A DNA stretch of 64,000 nt from LC029 sp036676475 (lineage in GTDB: Bacteria; Bacillota; Bacilli; Aneurinibacillales; RAOX-1). This document shows, piece by piece, positions 43,758 to 53,341 of this stretch (position 1 is the first letter of the stretch; each line of letters starts with the position of its first letter). Position numbers and translations under genes: made by a program. Where the stretch lies: NCBI GenBank assembly GCA_036676475.1, contig JAKFCU010000032.1, forward strand, positions 1 to 64,000, in the 5' to 3' direction. Below the pieces are notes generated by a model. It was given only the letters and a program-made list of their open reading frames with translations, made no database searches and was not told the origin of the DNA.

Positions 43758-45374
43758 AACTTTAAATCTCTTGACGATTTGGGTAAGCTGTTGGGATTGT
43801 TGCGTTAAGATCTGTGCCTCTTTTGCCAGTTGCTGAACCCCCACTGCTTGTTGGTCCATCGATGCCGCTGTTGATGACATAGATTCCGTAAACTGTTCAG
43901 CAATCCCTGTGATATTTTCCATAATTATTTGCAGATGACTACCATCCTGCAAAAGCATGCGAGCATGCTCCCGATTGTCTAAAATCCGATCTTTCATCGC
44001 CTTGATCGTATCATATAAATGTTGAATGGAAATACCTGCTTGATGGACAACCTTTCCCCCTTCATCAATGCTATTGACCCCTCGGGTTACATGCTCTACC
44101 GCTAATAGCGCATCCTTCCGATTCTTTTCTAAATCTGCCAGAATATCTTCCGCAAAACGGGATGTTTCCTCGGCTAGCTTTCGGACCTCGCTGGCGACCA
44201 CAGCAAATCCTCTTCCACTTTCCCCTGCTCTTGCCGCTTCAATAGAAGCATTAAGAGCTAACATGTTGGTTTGATTGGCAATATTGGTAATAGCGGAGAT
44301 TTTTTGGCCGATCTGATCAGATTCATCGGCCACTTGTTGAATAATCGAAGCTGATTTTTCCACGTTAAAGGAAATATCCTTCATCTGCTTATTTGATTGT
44401 TGGACGGCCTCTAGGCCGTTCTCGGCAATATTAGAAGCATTTTCACTCCAATTTACTGACTCCTCAACCGCCTTTTGCATTTCCGAAGAAGCAGAAACCA
44501 TTTCTTGAATCATGGCGTGAGCATTTTGCATCTTGGATAACTGTTGTTCTGTTCCATTTCGAAGGCTACCCATAAATCCAGAAAATTCTTCAAACGTTTT
44601 GGCTAAATTATAGGATTCCCTTGCTTGAGCATCGCTAATGCTTTCCGTCGTATCCGCTGCTGCTGCTAGTTCCTCCACAATACTTTTCATCCCCAGCACT
44701 ACTTTGTTTAGCTCATACCCCATTTGGCTTAATTCATTTTGCCCTTGTTTATTGGCCAAGCTAGTCAGATTTCCAGCTGATATACTCTTTGTTAGACGAA
44801 ACCAATCCTGAAAGCTTGTAGAAATGCGTCGTTGCAGCATCCATGCGCCAAGTAACCCCGTCCCCAAACCCATTCCTAAAAGTATTCCGAGTTGCTGAAA
44901 AGATAATCCGACTCCCCACCCTAATGCCGCCATAGCTATAGTAGGAATTGTTGCGAGTCCAATAACAGCCGGTTTCAGTAAGGACTTTTGAACAATTCGT
45001 CCTAACCGCAGGTTATATCCCCTTTGCCCTTCTCGAAGTATCGGGGCTGAGGCATCAATAAGGACTTCTCCAGTATCCCTAGGATATATTTGTAACAACG
45101 GGACTTGGGTACGGCAAGACTTCTGACCTACCTCATCACAGAATAAACTACCTTCACGAAGCCGATTAGTATGAACCCAACCTCTCCCCTTTTCATCTAC
45201 CATCACAAAAAATTCATCATTCTTGAGTTCCTCGTCTAACAGCTTCCTGATCTGAGGTGCAGCCTCCTCTACGGAGGACATCCTTTTTAGCATAGGCTCT
45301 ATCTTTGCTGCAACCTGTGTAACCTTATTTAGGGCAGACTTAGCCTGTCTTGTTTTCAGCATTGTTTCACTCAT
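43755..45374 (-). CDS. Methyl-accepting chemotaxis protein with cytoplasmic N-terminal domain
   Basis: 539 residues from ATG 45374 (GAGAGGTGGG upstream). The N-terminal 130 residues have no membrane helix and contain FFVMVDEKGRGWVHTNRLREG, a PAS/Cache-like turn, and a Cys pair (FCDEVGQKSC). Two membrane helices follow (about 135-150 and 158-175), then HAMP-like and MCP signalling domains with the highly conserved tip (NIANQTNMLALNASIEAARA). The sensor may face the cytoplasm, or be exported without an obvious signal. Signals through CheA/CheW, or possibly through a pilus-linked pathway. It is convergent with the ABC importer, a possible functional pairing. Confidence 0.88.
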   Translation of the reverse strand: MSETMLKTRQAKSALNKVTQVAAKIEPMLKRMSSVEEAAPQIRKLLDEELKNDEFFVMVDEKGRGWVHTNRLREGSLFCDEVGQKSCRTQVPLLQIYPRDTGEVLIDASAPILREGQRGYNLRLGRIVQKSLLKPAVIGLATIPTIAMAALGWGVGLSFQQLGILLGMGLGTGLLGAWMLQRRISTSFQDWFRLTKSISAGNLTSLANKQGQNELSQMGYELNKVVLGMKSIVEELAAAADTTESISDAQARESYNLAKTFEEFSGFMGSLRNGTEQQLSKMQNAHAMIQEMVSASSEMQKAVEESVNWSENASNIAENGLEAVQQSNKQMKDISFNVEKSASIIQQVADESDQIGQKISAITNIANQTNMLALNASIEAARAGESGRGFAVVASEVRKLAEETSRFAEDILADLEKNRKDALLAVEHVTRGVNSIDEGGKVVHQAGISIQHLYDTIKAMKDRILDNREHARMLLQDGSHLQIIMENITGIAEQFTESMSSTAASMDQQAVGVQQLAKEAQILTQQSQQLTQIVKRFKV

Positions 45375-45380
45375 GAACAA

Positions 45381-45647
45381 CCCACCTCTCGGATTCAGAA
45401 CTCCATTTATAATATTTCGATTTATTCCGCACTTTTTCCTTCTAATTATACTATTTTTTAATGCATATCCAAAAGTATATAATTAATTCTATTTAATGTA
45501 AAATGCTGTATAATAAATACTATTTTTGATATTATACATGGGAGAAATTTGTCTTTATTTGAATAATTCCATCTGAATTGCAGCCAAACCAACTAAAGGC
45601 TCGCAGCAGAAGCAAAGATCCATTATACAGTGAAGGAGCATGTGAAA
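45381..45647. other. AT-rich divergent promoter region
   Basis: 267 bases between the divergent chemoreceptor and HAD genes. It is very AT-rich with several TATAAT-like hexamers (for example 45509-45514) but no well-spaced -35. No gene is seen. Confidence 0.4.
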
Positions 45648-46451
45648 ATGTATAAAATGATCACAATTGATGTTGACGATACCCTGCTTAACGATCAACG
45701 GAAAGTTACTGAAGCTACTAAAGATGCTTTAGCAAAAGCAATGAGTGAAGGCGTGATGGTCACCTTAGCCACAGGAAGAATGTTTGCTTCTGCTAAGAAA
45801 ATCGCAGCTCAAGTTGGCATGAACGTTCCTCTCATTACCTATCAAGGATCACTCGTCAAGAATTTGCTGGACGATCAAGTGCTCTATGAACGTTTTGTTC
45901 CTCATGATATAGCACGTTATTTATTCGAGTATGCCCGTGAGCATGATCTTCATCTCCAAGGCTATTATGATGACCTGTTAGTGGGCGTAGAGGATAATGA
46001 CAAAATCAAGGAATATGCTAAGATGGCCAATGTGCCATATCGAATCGACTCGCTAGAACATCTACTCTCAAAGCCACTTTCTAAGTTGTTATTTTTCAAT
46101 AAGCCCGATGTCCTAGACACTCATTCTGATCAATTACAGAAAATAATTGGTGACGCAGTTCATATTACCAAATCAAAACCTTATTTCTTAGAAGTCCTGC
46201 ATAAAGAAGGAACGAAAGGACATGCCGTTCATTTTCTTGCTCAACATTTTGATTGTGACCTTTCCCAAGTGATTGCAATCGGGGATAGTTGGAACGATCA
46301 TGAAATGTTGGAAGTGGCGGGGCTTGGAGTAGCTATGGGAAATGCGGTTGACTCACTAAAGGCTATTGCTGATTTTGTTACCAAAACCAATAACGAAGAT
46401 GGCGTTAAGTATGTGATTGATCATTTTATATTGCGGAAGCAGCCTATATAA
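45648..46451 (+). CDS. Cof-type HAD-IIB phosphatase
   Basis: 267 residues from ATG 45648 (AAGGAG nine bases upstream). HAD motifs are complete: I MITIDVDDTLLN, II ATGRMF, III Lys in KGHAVHF and IV GDSWNDHEML. The first Asp position carries DVDDT, where DLDGT is usual, which is common in this clade. The C2B cap lies between motifs II and III. Such enzymes (YwpJ/YkrA-like) dephosphorylate sugar phosphates or pyridoxal phosphate in the cytoplasm. Substrate is not predictable. Confidence 0.9.
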   Translation: MYKMITIDVDDTLLNDQRKVTEATKDALAKAMSEGVMVTLATGRMFASAKKIAAQVGMNVPLITYQGSLVKNLLDDQVLYERFVPHDIARYLFEYAREHDLHLQGYYDDLLVGVEDNDKIKEYAKMANVPYRIDSLEHLLSKPLSKLLFFNKPDVLDTHSDQLQKIIGDAVHITKSKPYFLEVLHKEGTKGHAVHFLAQHFDCDLSQVIAIGDSWNDHEMLEVAGLGVAMGNAVDSLKAIADFVTKTNNEDGVKYVIDHFILRKQPI

Positions 46452-46452
46452 T

Positions 46453-46492
46453 AAAAAAAGGGATGTCCATAAAATATATGGAAACATCCCTT
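46453..46492. terminator. Bidirectional terminator between HAD gene and engB
   Basis: AAGGGATGT-CCATA and TATGGA-ACATCCCTT form a long stem flanked by A and U tracts. Confidence 0.8.
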
Positions 46493-46499
46493 CCTTATT

Positions 46500-47099
46500 T
46501 TATTCTTGCACTTTTGCATACATTCGATTAAAGATTTCCTTCCATGCTTCATCTTTCCCTTGTCCTGTTTCTGAGGAAAAAAGAACGATCGTATCTCCCT
46601 CTTGGAGTTCTAGCGTTTGTTTTACAATTTTAATATGCTTTTGCCATTGCCCTTTAGTGATTTTGTCCGCTTTCGTTGCCATGATAATGATAGGAATCTG
46701 ATAATACTTCAGGAAATCATACATATTTTTATCATCCTTCGTAGGTGGATGACGTAGATCTACCAGTTGTACTACCGCTTTTAACTCCTTACGTCCAACG
46801 AAATACTCCTCAATCATTTTTCCCCATTTTTCCTTTTCCGTCTTGGAAACGCGAGCAAATCCATAGCCAGGGACATCGACAAAAAAGAATTCTTCATTAA
46901 TCTTAAAGAAATTTAAGGTCTGGGTCTTTCCTGGCTTAGATGAAGTTCGAGCTAAATTCTTACGATTTAGCATTTTATTAATAAATGAGGATTTCCCCAC
47001 ATTAGAACGCCCGGCCAGAGCAATTTCTGGCAGGGCATCTTGAGGATATTGTTTCGGGCTAACAGCGCTTATTATTATTTCTGCACTGTTTATTTTCAT
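46500..47099 (-). CDS. engB: Ribosome biogenesis GTPase EngB (YsxC)
   Basis: 199 residues. G1 GRSNVGKSS near residue 30, G2 Thr in SSKPGKTQTLNFF, G3 DVPGYGFA and G4 TKADK are all present. Essential GTPase for 50S subunit assembly. It overlaps lonA by 4 bases, the lonA-ysxC order of B. subtilis. In B. subtilis hemA follows at once; here 7 kb of other genes intervene. Confidence 0.96.
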   Translation of the reverse strand: MKINSAEIIISAVSPKQYPQDALPEIALAGRSNVGKSSFINKMLNRKNLARTSSKPGKTQTLNFFKINEEFFFVDVPGYGFARVSKTEKEKWGKMIEEYFVGRKELKAVVQLVDLRHPPTKDDKNMYDFLKYYQIPIIIMATKADKITKGQWQKHIKIVKQTLELQEGDTIVLFSSETGQGKDEAWKEIFNRMYAKVQE

Positions 47100-49429
47100 A
47101 CCGATACCTTCTTCTTTACTAGAGCTATTTCCAATACTTGATCTAAGTGCTCTGCTGGCACAAAGGTGAGATCCTGCCTTACCGTTTCAGGTATCTCTTC
47201 AATATCCTTTTCATTATCCTTTGGCATAATAATGGTCTTCAAGCCGGCCCGATGGGCTGCAAGCGATTTTTCCTTCAATCCACCAATAGGCAATACACGT
47301 CCTCGTAAGGTAATTTCCCCAGTCATTCCTACTTCTCTAGAAACAGGAATCCCTGTTAGAGCTGAGATTAGAGCGGTCGCCATGGTAATTCCAGCGGAAG
47401 GTCCGTCTTTCGGAATTGCTCCCTCGGGAACATGAATATGAATGTCATTTTTCTCATGAAACTCAGGATCAATATCCCATTCTTTGGCTCTTGATCGAAT
47501 ATAGCTGAAAGCAGCTTGGGCTGATTCCTTCATGACATCCCCTAATTTCCCGGTTAGGGTCAGTTTTCCTTTTCCCGGAAGAACAGCTACTTCAATACTT
47601 AACGTATCGCCACCAGTCTCGGTCCAGGCGAGTCCAGTGCAAGCTCCCACTTGATCTTCCGTCTCCGCTAATCCAAACCGATATTTCGGCTTTCCAATCA
47701 GCACTTCTAATGAATCCGTCGTGATCACAACCTCTTCCTTCTCTCCGCTTACGATCAATTTGGCTGCCTTCCGGCAGATAGTCTCCATCATTCGATTGAG
47801 ATTTCTCACCCCGGCTTCACGTGTATATAAGCGAATCACCTTAAGGAGGGAATCCTCACTGACCTCAAGCTGTTTACTTGTCAGTCCATGCTCCTCCCTT
47901 TGCTTCGGAAGCAAATACTGCTCACAAATTTTCAGCTTCTCAATCTCGGTATAGCCCGGAATATAAAGCATTTCCATTCGATCCAAGAGAGGTCGGGGAA
48001 TGGTATGAACAGCATTGGCAGTTGTAACAAACATAACGGATGAAAGATTATACGGTTCCTCAATATAGTGATCGCTGAAGGTATCGTTTTGATTGGGATC
48101 TAATACTTCAAGCAAAGCAGCAGCCGGATCCCCTCGAAAATCATTGGCCATTTTGTCAATTTCATCTAACAGGAAAACCGGATTCACCGTTCCTGCTGTT
48201 TTCATCCCTTGAATGATCCGTCCAGGCATCGCTCCTACATAGGTACGACGATGGCCTCGAATCTCCGCTTCATCCCTGACTCCACCTAAAGAAATGCGTA
48301 CAAACTCTCTTCCAAGTGCTCGTGCTATAGATCGGGCCATAGATGTTTTACCTACTCCCGGGGGTCCCACAAGGCAAAGAATAGGTCCCTTTAACCGATT
48401 AACCAGCTTCTGCACGGCTAGATATTCCAACACCCGTTCTTTGGCTTTTTCCAACCCGTAATGATCTTCATCTAGGACCTTTTGGGCATGATTGATATCT
48501 AAATTATCTTCGGTTTTCTTTGCCCAGGGCAAGGATAATAGCCAGTCAATATAAGTACGGATCACATTTCCTTCAGCTGAAGTCGGAGGAGTTTTCTCCA
48601 AGCGTTCGATTTCTTTTTCAACCTTTTCTTTGATCCGATCAGGTGAGCCATTTTCCTTCAACTGTTTGCGGAGTTCTTCCACTTCACCAGCTCGGCCTTC
48701 TTTGTCACCAAGCTCCTTTTGGATAGCCTTCATTTGTTCACGCAGATAATATTCTTTCTGCGTCTTCTCCATCTGCTTCTTGACACGTTGACCGATCTTT
48801 CTTTCTAATTCTAATACTTCCCTCTCATTGTTTAAGATATTAAGCAGCTTATCTAGCCTGTCTTTCACATTGATGGTTTCCAGAACTTCCTGCTTATCTT
48901 TCATCTTTAACGTTAGGTGGGATGTGATTACATCCGCTAGACGTCCTGGTTCATCAATATCAGAAACAGAAGCAAGGGTTTCCGGAGTGACTTTCTTGGA
49001 TAGCTTAATATACTGTTCAAATGATTTTAGGACAGATCTCATCATAGCTTCTACTTCTGGCTCATCATCAATAATTTCATCCATCATGGTGATCTCTACT
49101 TCAAAGAATTCGTCTTCACTGATGAATTTATTAATCTTTGCCCGCTTTAAACCTTCTACTAAGACACGTATGGTGCCATTTGGCAGCTTTAGCATTTGCT
49201 TAATTCGGGCAACGGTTCCCACGATGAATATTTGCTCTTTTGTTGGCTCCTCAAGATGAACTTCTTCTTGTGTCGCAAGAAGAATCAAATTGTCTTCCAC
49301 CATCGCTTTTTCTAAAGCCTTGACCGATTTTTCACGTCCTACATCAAGGTGAAGAACCATACTCGGGAAGACCAACAATCCTCTAAGAGGTAGCAGCGGT
49401 ATCTCGCGTTCTCTCTCTGTTGTTCCCAT
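47096..49429 (-). CDS. lon: ATP-dependent protease LonA
   Basis: 777 residues, full length. N-terminal substrate domain (LPLRGLLVFPSMVLHLDVGR), coiled region, AAA+ domain with Walker A GPPGVGKTS near 356 and the VFLLDEIDK Walker B, and the peptidase domain with catalytic Ser in KDGPSAGITM near 679 and Lys about 43 residues later (GLKEKSLAAHRAG). Degrades misfolded and regulatory proteins in the cytoplasm. Own SigA promoter at 49462-49490. GGGAGGTG precedes the ATG. Confidence 0.97.
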   Translation of the reverse strand: MGTTEREREIPLLPLRGLLVFPSMVLHLDVGREKSVKALEKAMVEDNLILLATQEEVHLEEPTKEQIFIVGTVARIKQMLKLPNGTIRVLVEGLKRAKINKFISEDEFFEVEITMMDEIIDDEPEVEAMMRSVLKSFEQYIKLSKKVTPETLASVSDIDEPGRLADVITSHLTLKMKDKQEVLETINVKDRLDKLLNILNNEREVLELERKIGQRVKKQMEKTQKEYYLREQMKAIQKELGDKEGRAGEVEELRKQLKENGSPDRIKEKVEKEIERLEKTPPTSAEGNVIRTYIDWLLSLPWAKKTEDNLDINHAQKVLDEDHYGLEKAKERVLEYLAVQKLVNRLKGPILCLVGPPGVGKTSMARSIARALGREFVRISLGGVRDEAEIRGHRRTYVGAMPGRIIQGMKTAGTVNPVFLLDEIDKMANDFRGDPAAALLEVLDPNQNDTFSDHYIEEPYNLSSVMFVTTANAVHTIPRPLLDRMEMLYIPGYTEIEKLKICEQYLLPKQREEHGLTSKQLEVSEDSLLKVIRLYTREAGVRNLNRMMETICRKAAKLIVSGEKEEVVITTDSLEVLIGKPKYRFGLAETEDQVGACTGLAWTETGGDTLSIEVAVLPGKGKLTLTGKLGDVMKESAQAAFSYIRSRAKEWDIDPEFHEKNDIHIHVPEGAIPKDGPSAGITMATALISALTGIPVSREVGMTGEITLRGRVLPIGGLKEKSLAAHRAGLKTIIMPKDNEKDIEEIPETVRQDLTFVPAEHLDQVLEIALVKKKVSV

Positions 49430-49461
49430 CTTGACACCTCCCTGACTCTACTATGGACAAT

Positions 49462-49490
49462 ATTGTATCTTAACTGCTTGCTATTGTCTA
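49462..49490 (-). promoter_or_regulatory. SigA promoter of lonA
   Basis: Minus strand TAGACA (49490-49485), 17-base spacer, TACAAT (49467-49462), about 33 bases before the lonA start. Confidence 0.6.
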
Positions 49491-49513
49491 ATCTTTCCAC
49501 ATACTTGCATTTT

Positions 49514-51199
49514 TTACATTGTCATGGATGAGGCTGATAGTACATCACTAGCCGCTGGAAGAATAACCGGTTCACTCATTTCCTTTTCACCTATAAGTGC
49601 ATGTTGGAACACTTCCTCCACACGATCTACTGGGATAATTTTAATATCATCCAGGTTGGTGAAGATAGCTTGCCAATTCTCCCTTGGAATAATAACTTGT
49701 TTACATCCTGCTTGTTTGGCCGCCTCGACTTTAGCAACAACCCCTCCGATAGGTTTGACCCGACCGTGAATGCTAACCTCTCCGGTCATAGCCGTAACAT
49801 TATCCACAGGGATTTTGTGGATAGCAGAATATACGGCTGTTGCCATGGTCACTCCTGCCGATGGCCCATCTATAGGGGTTCCTCCAGGAAAATTGATATG
49901 TAAATCATAATCATCAACAGGAACACCCTGAACATTAAGTACAGTCAAAACATTCTCCACTGAACCTTTAGCCATCGACTTCCTTCGAATTGTTCTTTGT
50001 CTTCCACCTAATTCCTCTTCTTCTACAACACCCGTAATGATCACTTTTCCCTGCCCAGACTTTTCTGCCTTTCGTGCCGTCACTTCAATTTCCAACATCA
50101 TTCCCATATTTGGTCCATACACGGCTAGTCCATTCACCAATCCAACTTGCGGTTTATCATGTACCTTGCGCTCGGCTCGTGGAGTTTTTTGACTACTTTG
50201 GACAACCCATTCCACATCTGCCTTTGTGATTATCTTCCGATCTTCTGTAATGGCCAATCCTGCCGCAATTTGTACCGTATTGACGGCCTCTCTGCCATTA
50301 GTTGCATACTTAGCAATGACTTCTATAGCTCCACTTTCCCCTTCAAAATTAATTTTCTTAATGGCATTTCTAGCAATTTGTTCAATTTCCCCCTGGAGTA
50401 ATGGCCTAAAGAAAATTTCCAGACACCGAGAACGAATGGCTGGGGGAATTTCGTCGGGAGTACGCGTAGTCGCTCCAACTAAACGAAAATCCGCTGGCAG
50501 TCCATTCTGGAAAATATCGTGAATATGACTGGGAATGGATGGATTTTCTTCGCTATAATAGGCACTTTCCAAGAAGACCTTACGATCTTCTAATACCTTT
50601 AAAAGTTTGTTCATTTGTATGGGATGCAATTCACCAATTTCATCAATAAATAGCATACCACCATGCGCTTTGGTTACTGCACCTGGTTTGGGCTGAGGAA
50701 TGCCCGCTTGTCCCATGGCTCCTGCTCCCTGATAAATTGGGTCATGAACAGACCCAATCAATGGGTCAGCTATTCCGCGCTCATCAAATCGTGCGGTTGT
50801 TGCATCCAGTTCAATAAACTTGGACTCCATGGTAAACGGTGATAGAGAGTTGTTCTTGGCTTCTTCCATAACTACCCTTGCAGCGGCGGTTTTACCAACA
50901 CCTGGAGGTCCATAAATAATCACATGCTGCGGATTGGGTCCACATAAAGCTGCCTTTAGCGTCTTAATTCCATCTTGCTGTCCAATGATATCATTTAAAT
51001 GAGAAGGTCGGGTCTTTTCTGCTATGGGTTCCGTCAAGGAGATCGCCCGCAATTTTCGTAAAGATTCCATTTCCTTGCGTGATTCACGATCAACGGCGGT
51101 TCTACTTGTTCGCTGATTGCGAAGAAGATTCCAAAAGTAGATCCCAATGATTACAGCAAAAAACACTTGTACAACCATAAGCAACATCGACCAATTCAT
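49514..51199 (-). CDS. lonB: Sporulation-type Lon protease LonB
   Basis: 561 residues. An N-terminal membrane helix (about 4-24) replaces the LonA substrate domain. AAA+ Walker A GPPGVGKTAA near 98 and Walker B FIDEIGEL follow, and the C-terminal peptidase has Ser in IDGPSAGVTMA near 443 and Lys in PIGGVVAKVEAAKQAG. In B. subtilis LonB acts in the forespore under SigF. It lies between clpX and lonA as in B. subtilis. A repeat copy lies in its upstream gap. Confidence 0.94.
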   Translation of the reverse strand: MNWSMLLMVVQVFFAVIIGIYFWNLLRNQRTSRTAVDRESRKEMESLRKLRAISLTEPIAEKTRPSHLNDIIGQQDGIKTLKAALCGPNPQHVIIYGPPGVGKTAAARVVMEEAKNNSLSPFTMESKFIELDATTARFDERGIADPLIGSVHDPIYQGAGAMGQAGIPQPKPGAVTKAHGGMLFIDEIGELHPIQMNKLLKVLEDRKVFLESAYYSEENPSIPSHIHDIFQNGLPADFRLVGATTRTPDEIPPAIRSRCLEIFFRPLLQGEIEQIARNAIKKINFEGESGAIEVIAKYATNGREAVNTVQIAAGLAITEDRKIITKADVEWVVQSSQKTPRAERKVHDKPQVGLVNGLAVYGPNMGMMLEIEVTARKAEKSGQGKVIITGVVEEEELGGRQRTIRRKSMAKGSVENVLTVLNVQGVPVDDYDLHINFPGGTPIDGPSAGVTMATAVYSAIHKIPVDNVTAMTGEVSIHGRVKPIGGVVAKVEAAKQAGCKQVIIPRENWQAIFTNLDDIKIIPVDRVEEVFQHALIGEKEMSEPVILPAASDVLSASSMTM

Positions 51200-51292
51200 A
51201 CTATCCCTCCCATAAGGTCTATATATCGTGTATTATTGCCTTTACTGATAAAAAATAGTCCTATGGGATTTCCGTCTATTTCTGATAAGTAT

Positions 51293-51343
51293 AAGAAAGC
51301 TACTGGCCTAGCTATACGCGTATAATACTTTCCGATAAGTACA
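51293..51343 (+). repeat. 51-bp interspersed repeat, full copy plus partial
   Basis: A full but diverged copy (AAGAAAGCTACTGGCCTAGC core) is preceded by TCTGATAAGTATAAG (51281-51295), which looks like the tail of a second, truncated unit. It lies between clpX and lonB. Confidence 0.85.
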
Positions 51344-51376
51344 AAAAAGATATGGAATTTCTCCATACCTTTTTTA
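51343..51376 (-). terminator. clpX terminator
   Basis: AAAAAGATATGGA and TCCATACCTTTTTT form a stem with a five-base loop and a U run on the minus strand. It abuts the repeat copy. Confidence 0.75.
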
Positions 51377-51382
51377 CAATTA

Positions 51383-52648
51383 TTATGCACTTTCCTTTGG
51401 CTTTTGAATTAAGCCTTCTTCGGTATACATATTCGGTTCCGATTTATCGCGAACCGTTTCTTCTGTAATGACGCATTTAACTACATCATCTCTTGAAGGC
51501 AGCTCATACATAACATCAAGCATGATCCCTTCAATAATAGAACGCAGTCCGCGTGCTCCCGTGTTACGCTTAATGGCTTCCTTGGAAATTTGCTTTAAGG
51601 CTCCCTCAGTAAATTCGAGTTCAACTTCGTCCATTTCCATCAATTTTTGATACTGCTTAATCAAGGCATTTTTCGGTTCGGTTAATATTTGCATTAAAGC
51701 CGCTTCATCTAAAGGCTCAAGCATGCACATAACCGGTAAACGACCGACAAATTCAGGAATGAGACCAAATTTAAGAAGGTCTTCTGGTAAAGCCATTTTC
51801 AAGTATTCACCAGACTTCAGGTCTCTCTTTCCATCTGTACCTTCTGAACCAAATCCGATAACCTTCTTACCAACACGGCGTTTAATGAGCTGCTCTATAC
51901 CATCAAATGCTCCACCGCAAATGAAAAGGATATTGGATGTATCAATTTGGATGAACTCCTGATGAGGATGTTTTCGTCCTCCTTGAGGCGGTACGCTAGC
52001 CACTGTTCCTTCGAGAATCTTAAGCAGGGCTTGCTGTACTCCTTCACCGGATACATCTCGCGTGATGGACGGATTTTCAGACTTTCTTGCCACCTTATCA
52101 ATCTCATCGATGTAGATAATTCCGCGCTCTGCCTTTTCCACGTCATAATCAGCAGCCTGAATTAATTTAAGTAGGATATTTTCTACGTCTTCCCCAACAT
52201 ATCCGGCTTCTGTAAGAGAAGTCGCATCAGCAATAGCAAAAGGAACGTTTAGGATTCTAGCCAAGGTTTGTGCGATTAAAGTCTTCCCGCTCCCAGTCGG
52301 TCCAAGCATCAGAATATTACTCTTGGACAACTCCACATCATCGATCTTGGCACCGGTATTGATCCGTTTATAATGGTTGTAAACGGCAACAGCCATCGTT
52401 TTCTTTGCATCTCCCTGACCAATGACATAGTCGTCCAAGAACTTACGGATTTCACTGGGTTTAGGGATTTCCTTAAGATCAACTTCATCTTCTGATCCAA
52501 GCTCTTCCTCCACGATTTCCGTGCAAAGCTCAATACATTCGTCACAAATATATACACCGGGACCAGCTACAAGCTTTCGAACCTGGTCTTGAGATTTACC
52601 GCAAAATGAACATTTTAATTGACCTTTTTCATCGTTAAATTTAAACAT
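51383..52648 (-). CDS. clpX: ClpXP unfoldase ClpX
   Basis: 421 residues. N-terminal zinc domain CSFC...CDEC (residues about 10-37), AAA+ Walker A GPTGSGKT near 119, Walker B IIYIDEIDK, pore loop GYVGED, and the ClpP-docking IGFG loop near 262. Recognises, unfolds and feeds substrates to ClpP. It is 11 bases after clpP, so the two partners are co-transcribed, unlike B. subtilis where clpP is elsewhere. Confidence 0.97.
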   Translation of the reverse strand: MFKFNDEKGQLKCSFCGKSQDQVRKLVAGPGVYICDECIELCTEIVEEELGSEDEVDLKEIPKPSEIRKFLDDYVIGQGDAKKTMAVAVYNHYKRINTGAKIDDVELSKSNILMLGPTGSGKTLIAQTLARILNVPFAIADATSLTEAGYVGEDVENILLKLIQAADYDVEKAERGIIYIDEIDKVARKSENPSITRDVSGEGVQQALLKILEGTVASVPPQGGRKHPHQEFIQIDTSNILFICGGAFDGIEQLIKRRVGKKVIGFGSEGTDGKRDLKSGEYLKMALPEDLLKFGLIPEFVGRLPVMCMLEPLDEAALMQILTEPKNALIKQYQKLMEMDEVELEFTEGALKQISKEAIKRNTGARGLRSIIEGIMLDVMYELPSRDDVVKCVITEETVRDKSEPNMYTEEGLIQKPKESA

Positions 52649-52659
52649 GGTATCACCCC

Positions 52660-53250
52660 TTAGGCTTGGTCTCTATGAGTGATCACTGCATCAAGAATTC
52701 CGTATTCCTTTGCTTCGAGTGCACTCATAAAGTTATCTCGATCAGTATCCCGCTCTACTTTTTCCAAAGGCTGACCTGTTCTTTCCGCCAAGATTTCATT
52801 TAACTGGCGCTTGGTCTTCAGTATCCATTCTGCATGGATCTTGATATCGCTTGCCTGTCCCCTAACTCCGCCTAACGGCTGATGAATCATGATTTCGCTA
52901 TTCGGAAGGGAATAACGCTTACCCTTAGCCCCAGCAGTAAGGAGAAACGCACCCATGCTTGCCGCAAGCCCTATGCATATTGTAGAAACGTCTGGCTTAA
53001 TGTATTGCATGGTATCAAATATGGCCATTCCCGCTGTAACGGAACCGCCTGGTGAATTTATGTATAGATGTATATCTTTATCGGGGTCTTCAGCTGCTAA
53101 GAATAAGAGTTGAGCAACAACTGCATTCGCTATGTCATCATCAATCTCACTCCCCAGAAAAATAATTCTGTCTTTAAGTAAACGTGAGTATATGTCATAG
53201 GCACGTTCTCCACGATTGGTTGTTTCAATAACCATGGGTATAAAAGGCAT
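52660..53250 (-). CDS. clpP: ATP-dependent Clp protease proteolytic subunit ClpP
   Basis: 196 residues from ATG 53250 (MPFIPMVIETTNRGERAYDI), preferred over an upstream start because AAAGGGGG lies 7 bases before it and the length then matches ClpP. Catalytic triad: Ser in GLAASMGAFLL (about 98), His in MIHQPLGG (about 123) and Asp in RDTDRDNFMSA (about 172). Forms the tetradecameric barrel used by ClpX. It lies between the tig terminator and clpX. Confidence 0.97.
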   Translation of the reverse strand: MPFIPMVIETTNRGERAYDIYSRLLKDRIIFLGSEIDDDIANAVVAQLLFLAAEDPDKDIHLYINSPGGSVTAGMAIFDTMQYIKPDVSTICIGLAASMGAFLLTAGAKGKRYSLPNSEIMIHQPLGGVRGQASDIKIHAEWILKTKRQLNEILAERTGQPLEKVERDTDRDNFMSALEAKEYGILDAVITHRDQA

Positions 53251-53288
53251 AAGGATATTCCCCCTTTCCAATAATTGTATCATTTTTG

Positions 53289-53320
53289 GAAAAACAAGGC
53301 ACGAAAAAGTTCGTGCCTTG
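53289..53320 (-). terminator. Terminator after trigger factor gene
   Basis: CAAGGCACGAA and TTCGTGCCTTG form an 11-bp stem with a four-base loop and five U on the minus strand. It separates tig from clpP-clpX. Confidence 0.85.
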
Positions 53321-53341
53321 TTTTATCGTTCGTGTAAAGAA

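Noticed and set aside
48828..49259. Long plus-strand frame of 143 codons opposite lonA
   Set aside because: It is a shadow of the lonA coding strand with no ribosome site. Other long antisense frames (for example opposite tig 53960-54421, pilB, spoVID, hemL) were dismissed for the same reason.
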